A DNA stretch of 64,000 nt from Sialis fuliginosa. Its lineage: Eukaryota; Arthropoda; Insecta; Megaloptera; Sialidae. Shown here one piece after another: positions 24,305 through 37,098 of this stretch. Within the stretch, counting starts at the first letter, position 1. Every line of letters starts with the position of its first letter. Under the pieces are notes generated by a model. That model ran no database searches. It was not told where the DNA came from and worked only from the letters and a program-made list of their open reading frames with translations. Location: the NCBI GenBank assembly GCA_961205875.1, contig OY540817.1:15411001-15475000 (forward strand), given 5' to 3'. A program made the translations under genes and the position numbers.

Positions 24305-24460
24305 AGAGACTTTCTTTGTCTAGAGGATATAAATTTATATGTTCAGTAAAAATTTCATGTTTCTAGCTTATGTAGCTTACGAGATATTTTGCTTTGACTG
24401 GAAAGGACGGACGGACGGATGGTAAAGTGAGATTAATAGGGTTTCTTCGGAAACCTAAAA
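24305..24460 (-). repeat. CCGTCC-family dispersed repeat, copy b
   Basis: Reversed, it begins AGGTTTCCGAAGAAACCCTA, then ATTAATCTCACTTTACC and a CCGTCCGTCCGTCC block, followed by CAAAGCAAAATATCTCGTAA. It matches copy c near 27.4 kb closely, the best pair of this family here. No coding sequence. Confidence 0.65.
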
Positions 24461-25011
24461 CCTCTATATTAATCATATCAACAATATAACTACTATATGG
24501 TTTCTACTAATATACGAATCATCTGCTTTTACCCAAAGCAATCGCAGCATAAATAATTTATTTTCATATTAAAGTCAAGTCAAAGGAAAGATATGTTAAC
24601 TTATGTTAATGACGTCACTGCACTAAAGAAAGAGGGAAACCAATACTAAATGCAATTTCAAACGTTTTGTATTTTTTGTGTCAATCTTTGAGGTGCCATC
24701 GGCACAAACTTGAACCTTTTTGATGTTAAGATTTGAACTTTACAAAGTCATTAGAAAAACGTCAAATTGTATTAGAGGTGATGAAAATAATAAAAATAGA
24801 ACTCACTTTATTAAATAGACGTTCTCAGAGCTCGAAGATTGTCTGCGACTTAATAACTTTAGTATTAGTATTATAATTAAAAAAAAGTCGATTGCTACGA
24901 GGAAAACTCAGAGTGACATTAACTAGCTTATAGGAATCTAAATAAAAAATATTTTTATAGGGATTCTATTATCCAAGTAATATCGGTTCTCTGAAGAATT
25001 ATGTGAATATT

Positions 25012-25155
25012 AAAAAAAAATCTGTCAATTAAATGCACATTGCTTCGTTTTGCTAAATTCACCAAAGATTGTTAATTATTGAACAATTTAAATTAAATAA
25101 ATTGTGTTCATATAAATTGCCTGGCATTGGTTCACTATTTAATTTTGATACAAAT
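25012..25155 (+). repeat. dispersed repeat, copy 1 (partner at 33390-33540)
   Basis: It shares a poly-A lead, TAAATGCACA, TGCTAAATTCACCAAAG, GTTAATTATTGAACAATTTA and TTGCCTGG(C/A)ATTGGTT with the second copy. About 140 bases match at roughly 80% by eye. The second copy lies directly beside the mariner fossil, so this may be non-coding sequence of the same transposon. Confidence 0.6.
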
Positions 25156-25479
25156 TTTCTTAAGACGCAGTTGATTATTTTTTCATATATTTTAATTTTT
25201 TGACAGTTTCAATCTAAATCTAAATTTATGCAAACGTCAAAATAAAATTTAATATGTCAAAGTAAATGTCAATTTAAAAAGGGAATATTTCACAGCAAAC
25301 GTTGTAGACCTATATTATAGGAAATTGAATGCTCTACAAAAAATATTCTATTCAATTTTCACGTAACATGTATCGTTCTTGAGATATCTTGAAATATAAA
25401 TATTTTAGGATGTCACCCCTACCCCAACACACGATTTTGATAATTTTGAAATGGAATCATCCTCAATTCAGATCCAACC

Positions 25480-25610
25480 ATCCAAACAAATTTAATTAAA
25501 ATCGGTTCAGTAGTTCATGAGTTATGTGTTTGGCAAGGATTCGGGGGATAGACACACAGACAGACAGACACGGAACAAAAAAAGGTTGTCTTGACCTGAA
25601 ACAGAAAGTT
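25480..25610 (-). repeat. TE-like fragment with ACAG microsatellite
   Basis: It contains AATCGGTTCAGTAGTTCATG and, after a short gap, ACACAGACAGACAGACACGG. The link between an 'A(T)CGGTTCAG' phrase and a CAGA/TCTG microsatellite is the same seen, reversed, at the 5' end of the Helitron at 56.5 kb. No terminus could be defined. Confidence 0.4.
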
Positions 25611-26720
25611 CAATTTAAAATTTTAAAATCGGAGAACAAATTTTTTGATTAATTTTAAAACGATCACAAAGCTTCTCGTATCTTTGATATTGCGAGGAAC
25701 CAAAAATCAGTTTTGAAATTTTGTGATTTTAAATAGAAAAAACTGCAAAACTTGAAAATTATTACGTAATGTATTTTTGGCTTCTAAAAGCTAGCGTAAT
25801 ATATGTAATTATTCATTTGAAAAATATGAACGATTTCATATTTACATTTAATTATAATGAGAGATTATAAATATGCATGTTTTGTGTATATATGTACGTA
25901 CATACATACATACATGTATAGTAGTATACACTATGTAATGTTATATTTTGGTACTCTACTATGTGACATATAAATTAATAATGTAGTGTTTTTATTTGTA
26001 AAGTGTCAGTGACAGTAGTTTAGCAAATTTAACATTTGATAAAAATCGCCACGAACAACCCGTGTTGCAGTTTTTCATACTATGTATGTAGGACGTCACA
26101 CACTACTACTGTACAATTACATGTAACACACCCACACAGATAAATACAGTGGCGTAGTTGAAAAATACATAAATTTTATTTAAATTAATTTTTTATGTTT
26201 CATATTTGTTTAATATTTCAATACATATGTAATATCTAATAGAAATTCATTTATAATAAATAAAATTGTATCTATTATTTATCTTATTATTTATTGCTCA
26301 ATTTGGCATCAAAGGTAATTAACGTAAATTTTTTCGAGCAAGAAATATAATATAACTAATACGTATTTGCATTGGTGTACTAAAATAATCCATACAAAGA
26401 GAATAAAAAAATATTTTTTTATGAAAATGAACATTTATTTTATTTATTTTAATACATACAGAAATAATATAAAAATATAAATAGTGTGAATTTCTAAAAA
26501 AGATTTTTTATCTTTATTACCAAAAAAAAAGTGGGTAGACATATTATATCTTATATGAAAAACATGTCAATTTCGATGTGAATTATGTTGTATTTGCATA
26601 ATTAAGAACAATAATTTAGATGCGCATTATTGTATCAAAAAAGTATCCTAAAAATATTGTAAAAGGGGAAAATTAATACCTAATCAGATATTCTAAAATC
26701 AATATTTCTTTTTTTATCTA

Positions 26721-26822
26721 CAATAGAATCCTATAGATTTCTCGTTTTTTTTTTAACCCTTGAAGTTAGTTTAGTACCATATTCTGCATTATGTTATGCA
26801 CAGTTAGAAACATTCTATGCAG
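26721..26822 (+). repeat. 100-bp dispersed repeat, copy 1 (partner at 28892-28994)
   Basis: It is near-identical to the second copy 2.2 kb away: CAATAGAATCCTATAGATTT, then CCCTTGAAGTTAGTTTAGTA, then CTGCATTATGTTATGCAC. Differences are a few substitutions, poly-T length and a short TGCA insertion. This copy ends in a 9-10 base C-run. The high similarity suggests recent insertion or local duplication. Confidence 0.7.
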
Positions 26823-27156
26823 CCCCCCCCCTCCAGTAATAATGACCTAAGAGCATATTTACTGATGAATAAAAAATAATAAATATATTCACATTGCCTT
26901 AGAACCCGTACCTTTCTCTTCCCTCGCCTTTAGTTAGCTCCTACTTGTAAACATTAACAGAAATATAATTGCAATGAAGTTAAAATCTAATTATACAAAA
27001 ACGGTTACTAATCTAGTAAGAAGGGGGGACTTGGACCGACAAAAGTAGAAACAAGTGGCCAGATGTACTCGAAACACAAAACCCGACACTGTCAAAGGGA
27101 ACAAAAAGGTACATAATGAGGTTAAGTATCGGTGTCATAATGAGAGCGTCAGTCGA

Positions 27157-27159
27157 TGT

Positions 27160-27197
<38 letters not shown>
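27157..27197 (+). repeat. TG microsatellite
   Basis: About 20 TG units with one TA interruption. The two 74-76-codon frames that cross it on opposite strands are products of the repeat (runs of Val-Cys or Thr-His) and are not genes. Confidence 0.95.
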
Positions 27198-27199
<2 letters not shown>

Positions 27200-27375
27200 C
27201 TACAGTAATGGCGGAACTGGAATGCGAGAAACCTCACGGGAAAATGGAAATTTCATGCGGATATCATAGAATATTTAACTTGTAACATATTCAAAGTCTA
27301 GAATTTTAGTACAGTACATTAGGATTTTTTCTCTTGTGTTTATATTACAACTCGAAAATACATTTTCTTTTTTTA

Positions 27376-27495
27376 GAGTACTTATTAATCTCACTTTGCC
27401 GTCCGTCCGTCCGTCCTTTTCAATCAAAGCAAAATATCTCGTAAACTTATAAGCTAAAAACTTACTGAACATATAAAATGAATGTTCTCTAGTAA
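27376..27495 (+). repeat. CCGTCC-family dispersed repeat, copy c
   Basis: ATTAATCTCACTTTGCCGTC followed by a perfect CCGTCCGTCCGTCC block and CAAAGCAAAATATCTCGTAA, matching copy b in reverse orientation. The TTTTAGG head is decayed. Confidence 0.65.
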
Positions 27496-28891
27496 AAGAT
27501 ACACACATTTGTTAAAATTATATTCTTTTTTTGATCCAAATTTTCCATTTGTTTTTATTTTTTGATTTTTGTTCTCGAGTTTGATCATATATACTAGAAG
27601 TTCATATTATAATACATTAAAAAAATTTCCGAGGAATATTTTAATTATATAGTAAATTATCAAAAAAGTTAATAACCTGGGGAAAATATTTCGAACTACG
27701 TACATAGATCAGATAAGATGACTCATTGTCAGATCTATGGTAATTGACTTAGATCTATGACAACTGATTTTTATTTGAGTTACGTTTTTGTAATTTATTA
27801 ATAATTTGTAAGAACTTCTCCAAATGAATTTTAGAAGCCTTTTTTAAAATAATAGAAATCTAATTGTTATTACGTCTTTTAAGATTGGTTATTAAACTAA
27901 TATAATTTACCGGTCCTAATGATATTTTCAACCAAAATTACTATAAGTTATAAGTAATATTACACCTGTACCTATTTTATAAACACGTGTGTACGTGATT
28001 TTCATCAATGGCAAAATATTACTGCAGTAATAATATTGAAATAAATTCATATACAAACAACAATCAAAGCTCTTAAAACAGAGATACATTATACAAATTT
28101 ATTTCAATTAAGAACAAGATCTAAGGATTTAATTGATCAACAAAAGACATTGTTTATTTATCAATGATCGTGCGTATGAACACATACACCCCCATAAAAA
28201 CACACCCATACATACACATATACGCTCTATTATAACGTCATTAAATAGAAGGAGAACGTAATTATAAGGCCTTACTGAAATGCCAGATTATTAGCAACGA
28301 AGTTGAGATTTTAATTTGATAGCAATTGCTTCTGTAACTGCGTAGAACGGCTAATTTCCGTGCGCAGGGTTGCTGCAGATTTGTCACAAATATCGAATAA
28401 ATTGTTTACTCTAATTTCCTTGTTTTGCATCTAAATCGAAACGTTTTGTTTTTAATTCATTTCCATTCATCATTTTATCTTTTTTGTGTTGTTTTATTTG
28501 ATTATAGAATTTTCAGTATCATGTATGATGCAATATTGGCTAAAAATACGAAATTAAATCTAAAAATAGCCAATTCTTCAAAATTTCAATATGAATTAAG
28601 GTTGTGATTTTATTAATCTTAATACATAAAAACATTGGTGCGTATGTATGTGATCTCATCAGTCCTAAGCCATTGCACGTATCGAAGCCATATTCACACC
28701 ATATGTTTGTTTGGTGCTCTGTTAGATATATATATTTTTTTGGACCTGGTATGTGGCGCTGGAGTCGAGATATTACAAAATGATAAGTACTACAACACAA
28801 AAGTAATTTTTTTTGCATAAGGGTACAAGATTATAGCAAGTGTTTGGGGAGCAAGGTGCCAAATTATAATCATTGTGAAATTTTTTAATTG

Positions 28892-28994
28892 CAATAGAAT
28901 CCTATAGATTTCTTGTTTTTTTAACCCTTGAAGTTAGTTTAGTACCATATTCTGCATTATGTTATGCACATGCAGTTAGCAACATTCTATGCAG
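28892..28994 (+). repeat. 100-bp dispersed repeat, copy 2
   Basis: Same sequence and orientation as the copy at 26.7 kb. It carries TGCACATGCAGTTAGC where the first has TGCACAGTTAGA. About 110 bases upstream, ACAAAATGATAAGTACTACA resembles an internal piece of the AGGTACTGG MITE family, hinting at layered insertions. Confidence 0.65.
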
Positions 28995-31900
28995 TAATAA
29001 TTACATTATTACTGTAGGTTTACATTTTGTATTATCAAAATATGACATCCATTTATTTTGGTAACTGAGTATTTCCTATTGTAGGTAATTCCGCTACTAC
29101 ATACCTAATACGAGTTCCCGTTATACGAGCGAATGTGAAGAATCTATTAACAGTAATTCCGAAAAATACCTAGAAATAAGTAGTCTACGAAACGTCAGCA
29201 AAAATTAAATCACAAAAACAATTCCTTGAACATATAAATCGCATAATCACACTTTTCCGTACAATCCTGTATTCCGACACCTCCACGCCCTGACGTTGAG
29301 ATTTACAGGGTGTAAACGAGTCGCTGTTCGACATGTGCCCTTCTACCACCCCACCCCTTCAACCCTTTCCATTGCATCACCTAGTACTTGTCGCCCGGCA
29401 CGGTGTCACGTGCGTGGGCGAACTTCGGATACAAGATCATTCACCGATCTTAGATTGTGTACCCACCGCGTGCAGCGGTGTCTAGAAAGTATTAACGTAG
29501 GTTTATACATATTACGTAACAATGGTAAAAGAGTTAAATTGTTACAACCCCTCGCTTTTCGCGCAGTAAGAAAATCACGCATTACATTAGAATATGTAGT
29601 TATATTCATTGTCTTCACCTGTACGATTTTTGTTATTTAAATATTTTATATGTTTTGTATTAACTCGGGTTTCTTAAATTCGGAAATGATATTTATTAGT
29701 TTATAGTATTACACCGTTCCTTAATTTATTTTAAAATACATATTAACACGTTTTACTTACATTCTTGTTTCACAGAGTCGTATAGCTAAAATTTATAGCC
29801 AGAAAAAATAAATAAAAACAAAAAAGGTAGCTCTTAGTAATTAACTTCTGACTGACAATACCAATTTTTATGTTATTTCAAGAAAACAAATTACGTACAC
29901 TAAACTCCAGAAAAAAAATGGAATCTTTGCTCCATAATTTGCCATCTTATATATAATTTTCAAAATATTATAACATTTTGCATTGACTTCCGTGGTTGTT
30001 TTTATGAATCTTTTATCGGGAAATTGGAAAAACTATATTCAAGTATTCCAATTTTTTGAAAATATCAATACATTTTATGTAAATTATGTTTTAGGGCATC
30101 TAAAACAAAAAAGCTTCTTTCACAAAGGCTTTGGTATCGAGACCAACTTAAATAAACCTCAGAAAATTAATTAAATCACATAAAGATATTCAAAACAAGC
30201 AAGTAATTTTATTATAATATAACAATATTGTATGATAAATTATAAAACTTCATAATAACATTCAATTCTTTACGCATTACAGAACTTTGTCTTTATATAA
30301 ATTCAAATAAATTTGTTTTCGTGTACGAACTACATCTTTGTTTCTTTAAATTTAGTTAAAATATAACAAACGCTTTTGTTTTCATATTATGAGTTTACGA
30401 GAATACAAATTAAGGAGTTGAAAATGGAAAGAAAATGATAATAAAAAAACAGTTACGTATTTTTGTATTTTCTTTCTTAAAAAAATGAGATTTCGAATTT
30501 TCAATGAATGTTTTAAGATCTCTAGAATAAATATTTTTCCCATTCCGTATATCTTTTTTTAATTATTTTAATGTACGTCTCAAGATGATGTTCATACATT
30601 TTTGAAACTGAAAAATTTAATTACTAAGAACAAACACTTAATATTGTATAAAATAAATAAGGGCGAAAAGTTCCTATATATTTAAAGAGTTTTGATAAAC
30701 ATACAATGTTTATTTAAATTTCTATATTATCATTTTTTAAACGCAATTAAAGTAATTCATAGGAACTGATGTTTTTGGTCTTTAAAGGTACATATATACA
30801 TATGTTTGAATTTAACTATACGGTATTTAGAGAAATCAATGTGATTTTTTATAAACACAAATATTTGCTCTCCTGTTCTAATTATGACAAAGTTCAATTT
30901 GAAATTTCATCTTCAATTTTTTTTTAAATACAATTTCTTAGAAATATGTAATTAAATTAATATACATTTTTTTAATAAAAAATTTTCACCAAACAGTAAA
31001 TTTAATGAAAGAATTTGTGTTTCGTTTATTTGATAAATGTGCAGTTTTGGTTGTCAGTTCGGCATAATTCGTTTCATCATTGGACATAATATCTTTTGAA
31101 AGAATTGGCTTAACAGAAATATAAACAAGTTTCGTCTCCTTTTTATTCTATTTAAATAAATAATTTCCCTTAAACTCAGGTTGTTTTTTTTTCTTTCCTT
31201 GCTCTGTTTATTTTTCTGGAAAGGTCAACGAATTTAAGTAAAATAAATTACCTCTGCAATTCAACAAAGTTGAGCATTTAAAATAAAAACCACTTTCTAT
31301 ATTTAAATAAATTGATGTTTAGTACCCAAGCTGAGACAAAATAAAATCAATCCTTATTTAATTCCCCCCTGACTGCAAAGTCTTCTACCGTCACCCCTTC
31401 CCTTTATACTCTCCCCCTTTGTCATGGCAATGCGACGCACACATACTACTTTATGATTTCCTTCTAGCGTACGCTTGTAAAAAAAATGTAATTTGCATGA
31501 TCTCAAACTAATCCAATTATTCCGGGCTTTTCGTGCTCCGACCTTAAACCTTTTCTTCTCAGTTACTTTTCCTCAGCGGTACTAAAACTGTTTAAAAGAA
31601 CTTGTATTCAATCATCAACTTTGCGGTACAACTCGCTGTTTATTTAATTACGTATTTTTTACCTCGTTTTTCCTTAGCGACACTTAAAATAATCTGCAGT
31701 TGAATTTTTATTTTCTTGTATTTTATAAAGTTTTGTAGTATAATTTGCATTTATAACCAGTTTCCATTTATATGAATTTTATATACTTACAATTAGCTAC
31801 ATATAGTTTATTTTCTCCTAATTACTATATAAATATAACCTACATAACTTTTCAATAAAAAAATCATGTAACTTATATGCGCATTTTTCTACGAAAACGA

Positions 31901-33389
31901 TTAAAAAATTGTGTTGTTCGGAAGTCAAAACAACTTCACATTATATCGGTTTATTTTTGTTACCAGAGTATTCCATATAATATTTTATTTTACAATATTT
32001 GATACATGATAAACAAGTATTCAAATTTGGACTATTGATTGTGTGTATATAGAATAAATAAAATTTACAGTAATTAATTTTATAATTGAATTTTTAGTTA
32101 TATGCATATTATTATTGTCTTCGTTAGACTTTTTAACTGTGTAGATATAGTGTTCTTTGCCATTGGCCATTTCCTTATATACTGCACACATTAAATTCTA
32201 TAAAGTGGTTATAATAATCTACAAATAACTAATTATAATTAAGAACAACGCAGTTTACACCCAGAAGTCTGAAAAACAAATATAAATAGTTTTCTAAAGA
32301 CACAAAGAATTATTTAATTTTGATTATTATTTTCTTCATATTTGAACGCTTTAGCATTTTTAGTGTAATCTGTAATAACAATTTACATTTTAAAGACCGC
32401 TGTTTTGCCAATCTTGCTGCAAATTTGTAACAAATCCCCCGTTAAATGATCTGTCTACATGAATGCTCCAATATTGTAAAATTTCATGTAGATACATGCG
32501 TTGTGTCGTTTATACCAATGGATTTTCACATTTTCCATCTATAGATTTCCTCAAATTATATCAATAAAAGCTGTCTCATATTATCGGATATATCACTTAT
32601 GTAATATTTGGCAGGAGATGTTTTGGGAAATTATTTTTATGAGAATGTATCTGTTTTTTATGCTTGCAGTTTTTTTTATACCAAATAGATATAAGTTAAT
32701 TTGTGTTCACTTTAGTCAGTGATTCTAAATGTTTGTATTTTTTTTAACTTTTGCAAACCATAATTAACTTACATACATGTTCAAAATTAAAATTTGTCTG
32801 TTTGTTTCTAAATAAGGTAAAAAAATCATTAACTGTAGAAATCTCAATTTACAAGTATTTATCTGCACCATCTTTGAGATATAAATAATGAATTTTGTGT
32901 TTAAATTCTTCACATTGAGCTATCTTTGTATAAAAAATGAAAACTCAGAAATACGTGTACATATTATATTAATTTAATTACAAGAAACACTTTAAAAATC
33001 ATAATAAAACATACTTTATATTAAAGTTATTTATATATAATCACGAAACAAATTAAAATACACATAAAAAACTGTTTTGAAAATCTTAATTAATTAAGCA
33101 AAAAGAAATCATGAATTTAATTAATTACAATTTGTATTTATAAAACTCTTTAACACGTACACTCAATAGGTGATTAAAAATGCTTATTAAAAATAATAAT
33201 TAATTTATAATAAAAAACAGTTACTAAAACTGGAAATAAACAAATTGCACCCACGAAGACTTTTTGATTTATAATCTAAAATTTCTTTGTGTCATTTTTG
33301 ATAAGTGTCATTTTCAATAAAAGTATTACCGTATCAGTCAATAATACCAACAAGAAACATTCGTTTATTATTAATTAATTAATGATATA
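28995..33389. other. long AT-rich stretch, no gene recognised
   Basis: A G+C-rich islet at 29280-29480 carries the longest plus frame of the region (114 codons from 29296) with an overlapping 70-codon minus frame. Neither has a recognised domain and no splice signals frame them well. A small palindrome (ACCGC..GCGGT) sits near 29462-29480. The remainder is A/T-rich with poly-A/T runs. Confidence 0.5.
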
Positions 33390-33540
33390 AAAAAAAAACA
33401 TCTGCCAAGTAAATGCACAGTGCTTTGTCGTGCTAAATTCACCAAAGGTAGTTAATTATTGAACAATTTAAATAAAAACCAATAGTGTTTAAATAAATTG
33501 CCTGGAATTGGTTAACCATTTAATTTTTATACAATTTTAC
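33390..33540 (+). repeat. dispersed repeat, copy 2 (partner at 25012-25155)
   Basis: It matches the 25-kb copy over TAAATGCACAGTGCTT, TGCTAAATTCACCAAAGG, TTATTGAACAATTTAAAT and TTGCCTGGAATTGGTTAACC. It ends about ten bases from the transposase fossil and so may be that element's non-coding flank. Confidence 0.6.
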
Positions 33541-33549
33541 TCAAAAAAA

Positions 33550-33835
33550 TTAGTTCGAAATTTTTCTTAAAATTCTCCAAATAGTAGAATTTAGAATTGA
33601 TTTTTTATGCCTTTTTTCAATAAAAAATAAGGCTAATTTGCCTCTTGGGCTGATGGCTCCCTAAACCATCACCGACGCAGCATTCTAGAATCTTGGAACG
33701 CGTCTTTTGTCTTCCGGGATGTCCTCAATCCTAACAAACCAAACTCTGTCATACTGTTTCTGGGAATTCTCCAGAACAAATAACTTCTCATCAGAAAATA
33801 TAAATTCTTAACCAGCGTACCAAGCCATTTTTTAA
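33550..33835 (-). pseudogene. Tc1/mariner-superfamily transposase fossil (partial)
   Basis: Read on the minus strand, one frame gives a run containing SDEKLFVLENSQ (around a catalytic Asp of the DDE/D domain), YDRVWFVRIEDIPEDKRRVP and, after a stop, NAASVMV-stop-GAISPRGK, which corresponds to the conserved VMVWGAIS block of IS630/Tc1/mariner transposases with Trp changed to a stop. There are at least two in-frame stops, at 33685-33687 and 33661-33663, and a frame shift at the N-terminal side. Only the central part of the catalytic domain remains. It is dead and has no intact ends. Confidence 0.8.
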
Positions 33836-35713
33836 ATATTATTTCTCGATATACTTTCAAGCTCGAAATTTTTATTGAGACTATTTTAAATTGCAAAATT
33901 GTTTTACATAATATACTAGATAACATAACGGTATTTTTATTGGTTGCTAAAATAACGCCAATAACGCTACATCGTCGATAAAGAGTTTTATCAAAATATA
34001 ATTGTCACAGTGTAGACATGAAAACAGAATACGAAAAATTGTGATTAATTGTTGAGAATTTTCTGATTTTCATTATTTTGATAGTAGGTCTAGTAATATT
34101 TCCTATGATATTTACAAAAATATCACTTTTGATATTGTATGTAATAGAATTGTATGAGCATACAAAGGTACAGATTCACGGTTCACTGAAGGAACAATGA
34201 ACAACTTTCTGTTGAGGAATGCCGCTCTTTGTTTTCAAATTAAGGAAAGTCATGTCAACAAGTATAAACTTTGTGTATATATTAAAGCAACACGGTGACC
34301 AACACTCGACCCGTAAAATTATTGTAACCAGCCCGAGCTAGAAATTCATAAATGTTAACAATCCGGCCTTATTATTATTATGATTTTAATGTAGAGAATT
34401 GGTCGACCTATTTTCATTCAAGTTCGTTTATCACAAACTTATTGTTAGTAGGCTCCTACCGTTTAATTCGATACCAAACAAAGATATTTTGAAACTGATT
34501 TACTCTTCGTTTATAGTATATACTCATATATATTTGTGCGATTAATTATTATGTAATATATTGAAAATTGTATAAGTAATTTTTGTGGCAATAAATATTT
34601 GATATTCCGAATTTTATTATTTAAATATGTTAAACTTGATATAAAATTAATTGATGAAATAGACGCATATTTGTGTTTTTATTTAAAATAATGTAGAAAA
34701 AGATAACCGATATGGTTTGTCTTAATATTTTTGAATCTGTTGTAAGCGATTCTGGGTCTTAGGGAGGCAGATGAATTCAGAAGCCTATAATGAAAATATT
34801 TGTGCAAAACATTGCGATTGCCAATAACGTGATATAGTATTGTTGTTTTGATGCAATGAATAAATACAAATTATTATGTATTTGTAATGTTCAATCTAAA
34901 CGATATAAAAAAGTGTTTTTTTTTTTTATCAAAAGTTATTCAAGAAAATTCGATTTGAAAAAAAATTTAAGTATAGAATATCCACAATTTCCTAGAAGAA
35001 ATTTATTTTTCAAAAAAGAATAGAATATTGAAGCAAAAATAAAAAAAGTAAATTTATTTCACAACTTACAAAAAAGTTCAAAAACTTGTTAGGCAACTTT
35101 GCTTCATACAATTTTAAAACTTGGAGGTGCATATTCCAACTCATTGTGTTAGATTTTTTCATTGAATATTAAATTCAACCTTAAAACGAAAAAAATATGT
35201 ACAAAAAAGTTGCATCGTTTCAAAATTATTTTATTTAGCTCGCGAACTAAAAAGTTTGCCCACCTCTGCACTAAATTAATAACTATGAGGACCATTGTAG
35301 TTATATTTAGTTATTGCGATTTTGAATTGTTGCAATGTTTTTTCTACTAGAGCAAAAAACTTATTTAAAGTGTTTATGCTTAAATATAAAACAATTTTTA
35401 TTGACCGGATGTCTCCACTGTATAAACGACTACAGTTTCAGCTACCAAATATTTTGTTTAATTCTTATTTGTTCTTTGATGTTTACCGCTTTTAATAGAA
35501 ACAAACAAAAACATGCAACTTTTTGTTTCTGCCACTTGATACCGAGAGGAACATAGAGGACCATTAAAAAAGGCAACTGAAAGTAAAATGTTTCATCAAT
35601 GAAGAAATTCTTATATTAGGTAAACAACAATAAAATTCTCCTTAACTGCTTACGAAAAACATGAATACATTTCATTTAGTATTTAACTGTCAAATAAAAT
35701 CATATACCATATA
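33836..35713. other. AT-rich non-coding stretch
   Basis: No gene is seen. There is a T-run of about 16 at 34915-34929. Two 62-73-codon plus frames at 35.2-35.6 kb are low-complexity. GCCCGAGCTAG near 34332 has no recognised partner. Confidence 0.55.
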
Positions 35714-35898
35714 AGGTACTGGCACTGGTTATGGCCGTTGTAAGAGCAAGGTTTAATGTTTAATATTGTACATAAATGTATATAGATTAATATTCAGAGA
35801 TGGTAGTAATCAATTATCACCAAATATTTCTTTTTCAGTACATTTAATTTAAAAAAAAACCATTACTGGAATCACATTCAAGACTGGTGCCAGTACCT
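35714..35898 (+). mobile_element. AGGTACTGG-family MITE, copy B (185-bp deletion derivative)
   Basis: TA-flanked, with near-perfect inverted ends: AGGTACTGGCACTGGTTATG and, reversed, AGGTACTGGCACCAGTCTTG. It keeps the 5' GGCCGTTGTAAGAGCAAGG and the 3' segment ATATAGATTAATATTCAGA..GTAGTAATCAA of copy A, with about 350 interior bases missing. The join is a clean internal deletion. Confidence 0.8.
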
Positions 35899-36146
35899 TA
35901 TTTACATTCTTCAATAATGCCAAGATTAATAATAAACAACTTATATCTAAGAAAAATGACAACAGCAGTAACCTCAAATCCTACAGAAAACGAAAAGTAT
36001 ACAAAAATATTCCGGATTTACCCACACCCTTGTGAAAATAGAGGCCAAGATTCAATCGAGTTAGTACACACATATGTACGTACATGCACACACAGCATAT
36101 AGCTCGGATCTCATTGTCCATGCTGCCCTCTGTCGCTCACTTACAG

Positions 36147-36308
36147 AAAGTGGAGTCGCGGGGCACATTCAAACTTGTATCCCCCCATCCCGATGTCTCT
36201 CAACCCGCTACGAAGTCTTACGACGCCCTACACGCCGCTTACACGCACGAATGTCTGACTCCGAGATATGAAACAAGTCACTCCTTATTGGATTATATTG
36301 ATATCTGA
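36147..36308 (+). CDS. candidate terminal coding exon, unknown protein
   Basis: A strong acceptor (CCCTCTGTCGCTCACTTACAG) opens a 54-codon phase-0 frame ending in TGA, within a G+C-rich islet. The predicted tail includes FKLVSPHPDVSQPATKSYD and ends YETSHSLLDYIDI. I do not recognise it. Caution: a second plus frame (36074-36271) is also open, and the same spot reads CT|GTAAGT on the minus strand, so splice-like signals exist both ways. No upstream exon could be tied to it. Confidence 0.3.
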   Translation, partial: KVESRGTFKLVSPHPDVSQPATKSYDALHAAYTHECLTPRYETSHSLLDYIDI

Positions 36309-36504
36309 TTTCTTATTTAGTTTTGTTCTATGAATATGTTTTCTTCATTTTATTAAATCTGCTGGTAATAATACTTCGATCTACGCGGTTAACTGGTTCC
36401 GATAGATAATCATAAAAAAGGTGCTGTTATTTTTTAGAATGTTAATATTCAGCCTCTTGATCTAACTAATTACAGTGAAAGTTTTGTCAAATATTTGTTG
36501 TTCA

Positions 36505-36700
36505 TAAAGCTAATTTGTGTAGTTGAAAAATTGCAAGTAAAAAGAAAAATATCAAACAATGTAATATTCCGTATTATAAAGGAGCTAGCAAAATTTGCTA
36601 ACCAGCAAGCACTTCCAAATGAGGTTTCTAACCTATCTGACAGTTCTCCTTAAGTTTCATGAAGTGTTTTTGAAATTTTTTCTTAAAGTAACCCCTGTTA
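36505..36700 (+). repeat. dispersed repeat, copy 2 (partner at 735-900)
   Basis: AAAGCTAATTTGTGTAGTTG, AAAAATTGCAAGTAAAAA and, further on, TTCTTAAAGTAACCCCTGTT correspond to blocks in the first kilobase of the window in the same order and orientation. Confidence 0.45.
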
Positions 36701-37098
36701 CTCATTAGTATGATAATACGTAGTACAGTGGGTGATCAAATATTAAGTAACACTATAATTTTTCTATTTTTAGTAATGAAAGAATATATATTTTGCTTTG
36801 ACCAGGCAATTCTCCAGACTTAATCACATTCGAGAATGCCAGGGAGTATTATGGGATGACGCCAAAAGATTTATTTAGTAAATTCTATTATAATATTTTA
36901 TTATTCATATTATTTTGGGGTCAAAGGGAACTCATAAAATATATTATATTGCATGTATCAACTATTGAAAAATGTAAGATTCTTCAAACTTATCATTATG
37001 TAATTTTAACAAATTTCGCCGCCCACTATATATACACTATCAGCTTAATTTGAGCTGAATAGATGGCGTTACTTATCATCAATATCGACATAAATCTA

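Noticed and set aside
27013-27285. Frames crossing the TG microsatellite on both strands
   Set aside because: Val-Cys and Thr-His runs are translations of the repeat.
29296-29640. 114-codon plus frame and overlapping minus frame in a G+C-rich islet
   Set aside because: Both strands are open, which reflects composition and not coding; no motif recognised.
36505-36700. Possible tRNA or SINE head
   Set aside because: No A-box/B-box pair or cloverleaf could be formed; no tRNA gene was found anywhere in the window.
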